Source: an uncultured Saprospiraceae bacterium
Lineage (GTDB): Bacteria; Bacteroidota; Bacteroidia; Chitinophagales; Saprospiraceae
Assembly: GCA_905479665.1 (NCBI GenBank)
Contig: CAJQNM010000434.1
Span: 1-6,896 of the forward strand
Reading direction: 5' to 3'
DNA: 6,896 nucleotides
Shown here: positions 1-6,537 of the stretch, one piece after another
Layout of the letters: each line of letters opens with the position of its first letter
How positions within the stretch are numbered: the first letter of the stretch is position 1
Position numbers and translations under genes: made by a program
The notes under the pieces: generated by a model
Seen by the model: only the letters and a program-made list of their open reading frames with translations
The model's database searches: none
Told to the model about the DNA's origin: nothing

Positions 1-1180
1 TGCCCTCCGTATCCATACTTGCTCGGGAGCGTCCTAGCGCCTTCATCGGAAACTTACCGGATTTATAGGCAATGCCTTTTTCCTTTAGCTGATCTTCGGT
101 ATAACCCACGCTGGCGACTTCCGGCCAGGTATAGACTACTCCGGGGATGAGAAGGTGGTTTACATGTGGTTTTTGCCCATCGAGTAACTCGGCGACAAAA
201 ACGCCCTCCTCCGAAGCTTTATGTGCCAACATGGCGCCTTGCACGACATCTCCGATCGCATAGATGCCCCCTACGGATGTCTGTAGATGCTCATCGACTG
301 CGATCCTTCCTTGGTCATCGAGCTTTACTCCGACCTTCTCCAAACCCAGATTTTCGGTATAGGGTCGACGACCTACGGAGATCAGACAATAGTCGGCTTC
401 GAGTTCAAAAGTCTCTTCGCTGTCTCGCTTCTGCACCCCTACCTTCACGCCATTTTCTTCTGCAATAACAGAAGTGACTTTGTGCTTCAGATGAAATTTT
501 ATGCCCAATTTCTTAAGGGCTCGCTGCAGCTCCTTGCTGCAGTCGCGATCCATCCCTGCGATGATGCGATCAACGTACTCGACGACTTCGATTTCCGTAC
601 CCAATCGAGCATAGACGGATCCGAGTTCCAGTCCAATCACACCACCCCCAATGACCACCATTCGTTTTGGCACTTCCGAAATGTTGAGGGCTTCAGTCGA
701 GGTGATGACTCGTTTCTTATCATAGTTGAAGGCCTTCGGCGTAACGGGTTTCGAACCGGTAGCGATGATCGTATTTTTGGCCTCGATCTCCTGTGTTTTG
801 CCCTCACTGCTGATGGATATCTTTTGTGGAGAGAGGAAACTGCCATGACCGTGGAAGACGTCAATTTTGTTTTTCTTCATCAGAAAAGCAACGCCGTCGC
901 AGGTTTGGCCCACCACCTCATCCTTGCGTTTGATCATCTGCGGCATATCCACTTGAAGTCCCTCCTGCAGGATACCATGCGCACTAAATTTTGTTTTGGC
1001 ATTGTGGAAGTGTTCTGACGAATCAAGCAGGGCTTTCGATGGAATACAACCCACGTTCAAGCAGGTGCCACCAAGCGTTGGGTAGCGCTCTATGATCACC
1101 GTCTTAAACCCCAATTGAGCTGCTCTAATGGCTGCCACGTATCCTCCTGGACCAGAACCAATTATTGCTACATCGTACAT
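1..1180 (-). CDS. lpd: Dihydrolipoamide dehydrogenase (E3), 3' end cut by window edge
   Basis: This encodes the FAD-dependent E3 subunit, which reoxidises the dihydrolipoyl groups of 2-oxoacid dehydrogenase complexes (pyruvate, 2-oxoglutarate, branched-chain) or the glycine cleavage system and passes electrons to NAD+. The start at 1180 gives MYDVAIIGSGPGGY, with the FAD-binding GxGxxG at residues 8-13. The redox-active disulfide motif GGTCLNVGCIPSK follows, with Cys40 and Cys45. The NAD-binding motif GGGVIG is at 178-183, and the second FAD motif (IYAIGD, Asp311) is followed by AMLAHKASEEG. The reading frame is open to the left edge: 393 codons are present, ending near MDTEG in the dimerisation domain. 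About 70-80 residues are missing compared with the usual length, including the catalytic His-Glu pair near the C-terminus. It lies 33 nt downstream of ricT on the same strand with no terminator between them, so cotranscription is likely. Which complex it serves cannot be told from this window. Confidence 0.96.
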   Translation of the reverse strand, partial: MYDVAIIGSGPGGYVAAIRAAQLGFKTVIIERYPTLGGTCLNVGCIPSKALLDSSEHFHNAKTKFSAHGILQEGLQVDMPQMIKRKDEVVGQTCDGVAFLMKKNKIDVFHGHGSFLSPQKISISSEGKTQEIEAKNTIIATGSKPVTPKAFNYDKKRVITSTEALNISEVPKRMVVIGGGVIGLELGSVYARLGTEIEVVEYVDRIIAGMDRDCSKELQRALKKLGIKFHLKHKVTSVIAEENGVKVGVQKRDSEETFELEADYCLISVGRRPYTENLGLEKVGVKLDDQGRIAVDEHLQTSVGGIYAIGDVVQGAMLAHKASEEGVFVAELLDGQKPHVNHLLIPGVVYTWPEVASVGYTEDQLKEKGIAYKSGKFPMKALGRSRASMDTEG

Positions 1181-1213
1181 TGTAAACCTATTCGTAAATT
1201 AAATTTCTCAATT

Positions 1214-2407
1214 TTATTTATCCGGATTCCTTTTCCGACCTCTGGATTTTTGATTGCCCTTCTTTCCACCTCTTCCTTTGCCTTTGCGGCGACCAGTGTG
1301 TCTTTTCTTCTCCTCCTTCAGGACAATACTACCGGTCAAATCAGCATCGAAATCCATGCCATCATCTTCTAACTCGGTAGTTACAATAAAGTTGTTGAAG
1401 GATTCAGGCAAATCGCCTGCTTTATTGATGGCTTTAATCTTCTTGACAGCGGCGATGTCTAAGGCGAGGAGCCTGGATCTACCCATCTCTGTTTTCAAGC
1501 TGTAAAACATCAGCTTTTTGAAGATATCTACCTTAATGAAGTAGGCTGTGCCTTCGATGGTTCTGAGCTTCTCGGCCTTTAGTGGAAAACTACGGACTGC
1601 TTCGAGGTAAAGATCAAGTTCATAATTGAGGCAACACTTGAGGCGCCCACACTGACCAGAAAGCTTGGACTGATTTATCGACAGATTTTGGTAGCGCGCT
1701 ACCCTGGTCGACACATTCTTAAAGTTAGTGAGCCAGGTCGAGCAGCAGAGTTCTCTTCCACATGATCCAATTCCGCCTACGAGTGATGACTCTTGTCGCG
1801 AGCCGATCTGACGCATTTCAATCTTGATCCTAAATTCCCTTGCAAACGACCGGATCAGCTCACGAAAATCTACGCGGCCATTGGCGATGAAATAGAACGT
1901 TGCTTTTCGGCCATCGGCCTGAAAGGTCACATCACTGATCTTCATGTCCAAACCGAGTGAGCGAGTGATGGCACGAGCGCGGATCATCGTTTCCTTTTCA
2001 CGTGCCCGAGATTCCTGCAAGCGTTCGAGATCTCGATGACCAGCGATACGTCGCACGGACTTAAAGAGTCGGTCTTCGCTTACCTTTTTCTTTTTCATCT
2101 GGAGCCGCACTAGTGCACCTGTCAGATTCACCCTACCTACATCAGAACCCGAGCCTGTATCGACCACCACCATATCACCCGAGTTGAGGACCATGGACTG
2201 TCTCGGTACGGCGTAAAAGTCCTTGCGCACACCGTTCTTAAAAGACACCTCGATAATGCCATGGTTGTTTTGGTCTTCGATTTCGGTGCGGGCCAGCCAG
2301 TCGAACGTATTGAGCCGATTGCAAGATCCGGTGCTGCAACCGCCATTGCTGTTACAACCCGTAGGATCAGATCCTTCTTTGGTTTTACCACAACTGCCAC
2401 AACTCAT
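1214..2407 (-). CDS. ricT: RicT/YaaT-like PSP1-domain iron-sulfur protein
   Basis: This 397-residue protein belongs to the PSP1 family (RicT, formerly YaaT). In Bacillus subtilis RicT acts with RicA and RicF in the Fe-S-containing Y-complex that modulates RNase Y-dependent mRNA processing; whether that role holds here is inference. Its N-terminus is Cys-rich (Cys3, 6, 18, 24, 29) and leads into NRLNTFDWL. The central PSP1 region contains two conserved cysteine clusters, GSCGRELCCSTW (Cys216, 221, 222) and GQCGRLKCCLNYE (Cys253, 258, 259), the probable Fe-S ligands. The last 33 or so residues (365-397) form a Lys/Arg/Gly-rich tail, probably disordered and suited to nucleic-acid contact. The start ATG overlaps the holB stop in an ATGA, which implies translational coupling. 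The holB-ricT order also occurs in Bacillus. The family call is strong; the exact function in Bacteroidota is not established. Confidence 0.93.
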   Translation of the reverse strand: MSCGSCGKTKEGSDPTGCNSNGGCSTGSCNRLNTFDWLARTEIEDQNNHGIIEVSFKNGVRKDFYAVPRQSMVLNSGDMVVVDTGSGSDVGRVNLTGALVRLQMKKKKVSEDRLFKSVRRIAGHRDLERLQESRAREKETMIRARAITRSLGLDMKISDVTFQADGRKATFYFIANGRVDFRELIRSFAREFRIKIEMRQIGSRQESSLVGGIGSCGRELCCSTWLTNFKNVSTRVARYQNLSINQSKLSGQCGRLKCCLNYELDLYLEAVRSFPLKAEKLRTIEGTAYFIKVDIFKKLMFYSLKTEMGRSRLLALDIAAVKKIKAINKAGDLPESFNNFIVTTELEDDGMDFDADLTGSIVLKEEKKRHTGRRKGKGRGGKKGNQKSRGRKRNPDK

Positions 2408-3558
2408 ACGTTCATCTTTTTTTGTGATGCATCTTGCCCTTCTTTGTTTATGTCAAAGAATTTGCTGAGACGGATGCTATTGTCCAGCATAAGAACTTTT
2501 GTGTTGGCGTAACGCTCCAAGTGATAGATACTTTTTTCGAGCAAGGCGATGGCCTGAAAAGTGTGATTGAGAGAAAGCATCTGACTTATCTTGACCATTG
2601 CGACGGACTCCACTTTCGGGAGATTTGGTTGCAGTCCGGGATGACTTTGCTGACGCACCATTTCATGCAAAAAGTGCAATCCATAGGTGAGAAATGCCTT
2701 TTGACTTTCGCGACCCAGGCGGGCAAATTCATCGCTAAAGTCGACCATCTCAAGCGGGTTTTTCTTGTAAAGGACACGGAGCCACTTAAGCCACATATCT
2801 GCACCAAAAAGACCTTCTGCAGAGGTGAGTTGGATCGCTAAGTTTACATCGCCTTTTGCAATCCTAACAATGCGATCTAGATCATCATCAGGAGTCTCAA
2901 GTTTACGTAGATGTTCTTTGATGTCGGCATCGTTGATTGGGGTAGTACGCAAGATCTGACATCGGGAGAGGATGGTATTGAGTACCTTTTGCTCTTGTTC
3001 CGCCATGAGGATAAAAACGGTCCCAGGGGGAGGCTCTTCAATGAGCTTGAGCAAGCGATTGCCCTCTTTGGCCAAGTACTCTGCCATCCAAATCAACTGA
3101 ATCTTGTACTCGCTTTCGAAGCTTTTTAATCCAAGCGTCTTGACGATCCGGACGCATTCATCTCGGGTTATATTGCCTTGTTTATTATCACCTCCCAAAT
3201 CGATGAGCCATTCATGAATGTTGGCATACGGGTTTTTGTGCAGGAAGCTGCGCCATTCCTTCATCCAGTCGAGTGAGGTGACTGGTTTTGAGCCTTTGGG
3301 TTTAATGGTAGGAAAGCTGAAATGCAAATCGGGGTGGATGTAATTTGCAGCTTTGTGGCAGCTGGAACATTCACCACATGCATCCGTTTCTGAGCGATTT
3401 TTGCAGAGGAGAAATTGGGCGGTTGCGAGGGCGAGTGGCAAAGCACCATAGCCTGCAGGGCCCAGTAGAATGAAGGAATGAGCTAAACGATCCTCTTGCA
3501 AAGATGACGTTATCATCTGCTTTAACTCAGACTGACCCAATACCTGCTCAAAGCGCAT
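2404..3558 (-). CDS. holB: DNA polymerase III subunit delta' (clamp loader)
   Basis: This is the delta' subunit of the replicative clamp loader, which with delta and gamma/tau loads the beta sliding clamp onto primed DNA. I chose the ATG at 3558 because it gives the family-typical opening MRFEQVLGQSELK and a 384-residue protein. A start at 3618 would add 20 unrelated residues. The N-terminal AAA+ fold shows LAHSFILLGPAGYGA (P-loop position, residues about 25-39). The Lys and Ser/Thr of a working Walker A are missing, as is usual for delta', which is not thought to hydrolyse ATP. A four-cysteine zinc module follows (Cys52, 61, 64, 67). Further on are LLKLIEEPPPGTVFIL and the SRC motif (Ser198-Arg199-Cys200), which carries the arginine finger for the neighbouring subunit. 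The C-terminal collar region is more diverged. It is the first gene of the minus-strand operon and overlaps ricT by 4 nt. Confidence 0.94.
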   Translation of the reverse strand: MRFEQVLGQSELKQMITSSLQEDRLAHSFILLGPAGYGALPLALATAQFLLCKNRSETDACGECSSCHKAANYIHPDLHFSFPTIKPKGSKPVTSLDWMKEWRSFLHKNPYANIHEWLIDLGGDNKQGNITRDECVRIVKTLGLKSFESEYKIQLIWMAEYLAKEGNRLLKLIEEPPPGTVFILMAEQEQKVLNTILSRCQILRTTPINDADIKEHLRKLETPDDDLDRIVRIAKGDVNLAIQLTSAEGLFGADMWLKWLRVLYKKNPLEMVDFSDEFARLGRESQKAFLTYGLHFLHEMVRQQSHPGLQPNLPKVESVAMVKISQMLSLNHTFQAIALLEKSIYHLERYANTKVLMLDNSIRLSKFFDINKEGQDASQKKMNV

Positions 3559-3875
3559 CAATAAAGATTTTTTCCTATGAATAGGAGTAAAAAGAACAGG
3601 CAAAGAAATACAAAACACTCACTCTTGTCATTCATTAACATGACACTAAGTGCTCTATGTACTGTGGTCGCAGCCAACTTTTAGGCTACATGTATGGTGA
3701 AGTCATTTTTCTATTGCTATCCTGCCTCTTCCTCTGTCTCCGTCTACTCCTGACTCAAACGATATCATCCTGCTAAGACGTCTTTTGAATCTTCTCTTAA
3801 AATTAGGAAATTTTGCTTCACCTAGGGTAGGCTGCGATTGGGTCTTATCTTGTGCTGCACAAACGATCTAATTTT
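3559..3875. other. Divergent intergenic region between holB and the pterin synthase gene
   Basis: This stretch of about 317 bp must hold the promoters for both flanking transcription units. I see no match to the Bacteroidota promoter consensus (TTG or TTTG about 20 nt before TAnnTTTG) on either strand, and no tRNA, riboswitch or other RNA gene that I recognise. Three things are visible. There is a pyrimidine-rich tract on the plus strand at about 3706-3752. There is a plus-strand ORF of 39 codons at 3657-3776, whose product would be hydrophobic and is doubtful. There is a 13-bp palindrome at 3850-3862. In-frame upstream start codons exist at 3618 (minus, for holB) and 3852 (GTG, plus, for the pterin gene); I judged both less likely than the starts given. 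Confidence 0.6.
3850..3862. promoter_or_regulatory. 13-bp perfect palindrome upstream of the pterin synthase start
   Basis: The sequence TTGTGCTGCACAA is a perfect inverted repeat of two 6-bp arms around one base. It lies 13 bp before the ATG at 3876. As RNA it would make only a five-pair stem with a three-base loop, so a binding site for a dimeric regulator is as plausible as a leader hairpin. One such palindrome can also occur by chance, and I know of no matching regulator. Confidence 0.2.
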
Positions 3876-4283
3876 ATGAAAGTTGCAATATTTAGAACTG
3901 GTCATTTTAATGCCGCTCACCGTCTCTACAATGATGAATGGTCTGCTGAGAAAAACAATGAAGTGTTTGGCATTTGCACGAGCCCGAATTTTCATGGTCA
4001 CAACTACGAGATGGAGATCAAGGTAGTTGGGGAGGTCGATCCGACGACAGGCATGGTGATTAATCTAAAAACCCTTAAAGACATTCTCAAGGAAGAAATT
4101 GAAGATCGTTTTGACCACAAGAATCTCAATCTGGATGTTCCAGAATTTAAGGATCTCAATCCCACTGCTGAAAATCTCTGCATTGTGATTTGGCAACTGA
4201 TGAGCAACAGGCTCGGAAAAGAATACGAAGTTTTTGTGCGGCTGTACGAGACGCCAAGAAATTTTGTGGAATATCCGGTCTAG
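3876..4283 (+). CDS. 6-pyruvoyl-tetrahydropterin synthase / 6-carboxytetrahydropterin synthase family enzyme
   Basis: This 135-residue enzyme of the PTPS/QueD family acts on 7,8-dihydroneopterin triphosphate. It makes either 6-pyruvoyl-tetrahydropterin (tetrahydrobiopterin route) or 6-carboxy-tetrahydropterin (queuosine route). The Zn ligands are His15 (in HFNAAHRL), His40 and His42 (in HGHNYE). The catalytic Cys34 lies six positions before His40, giving the C-x5-HGH spacing of eukaryotic PTPS rather than the C-x3-HGH of typical QueD. Asp80-His81 (in DHKNLNLDVP) complete the catalytic triad, and Glu125 (in YETPR) is the expected pterin anchor. The segments TGMVINL and PTAEN are also family hallmarks. 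I chose the ATG at 3876; a GTG at 3852 would add eight residues ahead of the conserved strand. No queC, queE, queF or folE is nearby, so context does not fix the substrate. No Shine-Dalgarno sequence is visible, only an A/T-rich leader. Confidence 0.93.
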   Translation: MKVAIFRTGHFNAAHRLYNDEWSAEKNNEVFGICTSPNFHGHNYEMEIKVVGEVDPTTGMVINLKTLKDILKEEIEDRFDHKNLNLDVPEFKDLNPTAENLCIVIWQLMSNRLGKEYEVFVRLYETPRNFVEYPV

Positions 4284-4299
4284 TGCACGGACCAATATT
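4270..4299. terminator. Possible bidirectional hairpin between convergent genes
   Basis: AATAT and GGTC at 4270-4280 can pair with GACC and ATATT at 4290-4299. This gives a nine-pair imperfect stem with a small internal loop and a nine-base loop. It straddles the stop of the pterin gene and sits in the 21-bp gap before the convergent gene's stop, where a shared terminator would be expected. There is no T-tract after it on the plus strand and only a weak A/T-rich stretch on the other side, so it is not a standard intrinsic terminator. Confidence 0.25.
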
Positions 4300-4304
4300 G
4301 CTAG

Positions 4305-4982
4305 TTACCGCTTGTTCAGACGGAGTGCTTTAAGGACGTGGTTGCGACGATTTACCAGGCGCACCAGGTAGAGACCACGATGCAAGTCTGACACATCAAA
4401 TTTTTCATCCTGGTAGGCTAGCAAAGACTTCATCTCGGCACCCGCCATATTGTAGATGATGACCCGATCTACATCCGCGTAAGAGGATAACTGAAAGTAA
4501 TCGCGTGCAGGGTTTGGAAAGATCTTAATGTCACTGGTTCTAAACGACTCTTTACTCGAGACGGACTGATTGAAATAATAGTTGCCTTCGATTCTGTTTG
4601 CTGGATTGGCCACCTCAAAAACAACCAATCTGACGTGCGCAATACCGTCTACTCCCATGGGGCGAATGTGAACATCGAGATTGGTCGTATCACCAGGGCC
4701 CAATTCCAAATCAGTGATGGAAGAATCAACAGTAGTGTTGTAGCAGGCATTAAAGTCGCAAATCGCACTTTCCCAGCCTTCAGTCACAGACTCCACCTCG
4801 CGTTTCCATCGATATACTTTGGCTTCTTCCGAGGTATTGACAAGCCATGAGTGAGCGACCGTCTCAAATTGAGTCTCATCCACATCCAACTCTACAGCCT
4901 CGGGACTAAGACTCAGTGTCACCTGAGCCGAAAGGCATAGTGTCGATAGGAAAAGAAAAAATGCGAGTACAAGTCTTATCAT
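4305..4982 (-). CDS. Small secreted protein with T9SS type A sorting domain
   Basis: This 225-residue protein is probably exported by Sec and then moved across the outer membrane by the type IX secretion system. Residues 1-19 form a signal peptide with a hydrophobic core (LVLAFFLFLSTLCL) and a likely cleavage between Ala19 and Gln20. Cys16 does not sit in a proper lipobox. Residues about 20-140 look like a beta-sandwich or Ig-like domain. They include WESAICDFNACY (Trp70, Cys75, Cys80, a possible disulfide) and a GPGDTTNLDVHIRP strand pair. I recall similar W-x-CD-x-CY segments in other secreted Bacteroidota proteins. Residues 152-225 are a classic type A sorting domain: IKIFPNPARDYFQL, then VIIYNMAGAEM, then DLHRGLYLVRL, ending in LKALRLNKR. 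That domain is normally removed when the cargo is attached to the surface or released. The biological role is unknown. The gene stands alone, convergent with the pterin gene and divergent from the oxidoreductase gene. Confidence 0.9.
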   Translation of the reverse strand: MIRLVLAFFLFLSTLCLSAQVTLSLSPEAVELDVDETQFETVAHSWLVNTSEEAKVYRWKREVESVTEGWESAICDFNACYNTTVDSSITDLELGPGDTTNLDVHIRPMGVDGIAHVRLVVFEVANPANRIEGNYYFNQSVSSKESFRTSDIKIFPNPARDYFQLSSYADVDRVIIYNMAGAEMKSLLAYQDEKFDVSDLHRGLYLVRLVNRRNHVLKALRLNKR

Positions 4983-5187
4983 TCAAACTGTTTTCAAAAG
5001 GGAGACGAACGAAATGGCCTCCCACACACAATAAATTTACACAAAAATGAGATGTGGATTTTACCCATGTGTTGGTTTAACTTTTAAATAACCGGGTAAT
5101 TCACTCCATTTTAGCGGGCGGGAGACAATCGAGTAGGTAGGGTTAGGGCTCGGAGCCTTTACGAATATTCTATATTACGAGCATAAA
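4983..5187. other. Divergent intergenic region upstream of the T9SS protein and oxidoreductase genes
   Basis: These 205 bp must contain promoters for both divergent genes. The minus side (about 5020-5100) is A/T-rich and the plus side has a G-rich stretch (about 5114-5156). I find no clear Bacteroidota promoter consensus; the closest on the minus strand, CATTTTTG, differs from TAnnTTTG at one position and has no TTG at the right distance. No RNA gene, operator or repeat is convincing. Confidence 0.5.
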
Positions 5188-6537
5188 ATGCACACAGTAA
5201 TAATTGGCAATGGCATAAGCGGGATCACCGCTGCACGTACGCTGCGAAAGTTGTCTGATCGAAAGATCACAGTCATCTCCTCGGAGACACCCCATTTTTT
5301 CTCACGCACCGCCCTGATGTACGTGTACATGGGCCATATGCGCTGGGAGGACATCAAGCCTTACGAAGATTGGTTTTGGGATAAGAATGAAATAAAACTG
5401 GTCCAGGATCATGTGGACTCGATCGACTTTGCGGCCAAACTACTGTCACTGCGAGAGGGCGCTGAGCTTTCGTATGATGAGCTCATACTTTGCCTCGGTT
5501 CCAAGAGCAACAAATTTGGCTGGCCAGGGCAGGATTTGAAGGGAGTGTCCGGGCTGTACTCTCGGCAAGATTTAGAACACATGGAGCGATTCAGCCCAGG
5601 TCTTGAGAGAGCAGTCATCGTAGGAGGGGGATTGATTGGGATTGAAATGGCTGAAATGTTTGCATCACGCAATATTCCAGTCACGTTGCTTGTGCGAGAG
5701 TCCGATTATTGGAACAATGTTTTGCCGGCTGAGGAGTCTGCCATGATCTCCGACCACATCCGAGAGCACCATTTTGATCTGCTTTTGGGGGTCAATCTGG
5801 AGGAGATCATCGATGATGGCCAGGGGCGTGTAGCTGGGGTCGTCGTCAAGGAGACGGGAGATCGCATCGATTGCGGCTACGTTGGTCTCACTCCCGGCGT
5901 GAGTCCTAATATCACTTGGCTTAAGGAGACTGATCTGGAGACGGACAGAGGAATACTAGTTGATGAATACCTTGCAACCAATATGCCCGATGTCTACGCC
6001 ATTGGGGATTGTGCTCAACTGCGAAATCCTCCGGAAGGTCGCCGATCCATCGAAGCAGTTTGGTATGTCGGGCGGATGATGGGAGAAACAGTAGCACACA
6101 CCATTGCCAATCAAAAAATCGCTTACAATCCCGGTATTTGGTTTAATTCTGCCAAATTTCTCGATATCGAGTACCAGGTATACGGCGACGTACCTACCCA
6201 ACCTACCGAGGGGAAAGACAGTTTTTTCTGGAAATCTGAGTGTGGAAAGAAAAGTCTCAGGGTAGTCTTCGACAGCAGCTCACAGGCTATTTTGGGCTTT
6301 AATCTTTTGGGCATTCGATTTCGACATGAGGTCTGCGAAAAGTGGATCAAGGAAGAAACACATGTCGATGAAGTGATGACGCAATTAGCGCTGGCAAATT
6401 TTGACCCAGAGTTCTATAAGATGTATGAGCTGGAGATCGTAGCTGCCTATAATCAACAGTACCAAAAATCCATCAGCCATAAAGGCGAGCGTAAACTCAA
6501 CAAAGTGCTTAGGTTCCTAAAAGCGACAACCTCATGA
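5188..6537 (+). CDS. FAD/NAD(P)-dependent pyridine nucleotide-disulfide-type oxidoreductase
   Basis: This 449-residue flavoprotein has the two-dinucleotide-fold architecture of the NirB N-terminus, rubredoxin/ferredoxin reductases and CoA-disulfide reductases. It would transfer electrons between NAD(P)H, FAD and an unknown partner, and it has no signal peptide, so it is cytoplasmic. The FAD motif GNGISG is at residues 7-12, with an acidic Glu33 ending the second strand. The NAD(P) motif GGGLIG is at 146-151, and the second FAD motif DVYAIGDC (Asp274) is at 268-275. Where CoA-disulfide reductases carry a redox cysteine, this protein has SRTALMY (39-45). That argues against disulfide chemistry and for an electron-carrier reductase. 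WFNSAKFLDIEYQVYGDVP marks the C-terminal domain, and the last 70 or so residues are an extension I cannot assign. The ATG at 5188 places the FAD motif at the N-terminus as expected. Its stop overlaps the next start (ATGA), so the two genes are probably coupled. The true substrate is unknown. Confidence 0.9.
   Translation: MHTVIIGNGISGITAARTLRKLSDRKITVISSETPHFFSRTALMYVYMGHMRWEDIKPYEDWFWDKNEIKLVQDHVDSIDFAAKLLSLREGAELSYDELILCLGSKSNKFGWPGQDLKGVSGLYSRQDLEHMERFSPGLERAVIVGGGLIGIEMAEMFASRNIPVTLLVRESDYWNNVLPAEESAMISDHIREHHFDLLLGVNLEEIIDDGQGRVAGVVVKETGDRIDCGYVGLTPGVSPNITWLKETDLETDRGILVDEYLATNMPDVYAIGDCAQLRNPPEGRRSIEAVWYVGRMMGETVAHTIANQKIAYNPGIWFNSAKFLDIEYQVYGDVPTQPTEGKDSFFWKSECGKKSLRVVFDSSSQAILGFNLLGIRFRHEVCEKWIKEETHVDEVMTQLALANFDPEFYKMYELEIVAAYNQQYQKSISHKGERKLNKVLRFLKATTS

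Noticed and set aside
741..760. GGTTCGAAACCC on the minus strand, like a tRNA T-loop
   Set aside because: It encodes part of the conserved ATGSKP segment of lpd, and there is no acceptor or anticodon stem around it.
287..1018. A 243-codon open frame on the plus strand opposite lpd
   Set aside because: It is antisense to a well-conserved lpd with all its motifs, and its translation shows no recognisable domain. It is a shadow of the coding strand.
2434..2841. A 135-codon open frame on the plus strand opposite holB
   Set aside because: It is antisense to conserved holB coding sequence, with no domain and no independent support.
3559..3618. A longer holB start at 3618 adding 20 residues
   Set aside because: The extra residues do not resemble the family. 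The ATG at 3558 gives the typical MRFEQVLGQ opening and usual length.
3852..3875. GTG start adding eight residues to the pterin synthase
   Set aside because: An ATG lies directly before the conserved first strand, and the extension overlaps a palindrome that is more likely non-coding.
4935..4937. Cys16 in the T9SS protein signal peptide as a lipoprotein attachment site
   Set aside because: The residue before it is Leu, which does not fit the lipobox. A signal peptidase I site at Ala19-Gln20 fits better and matches the T9SS sorting domain.
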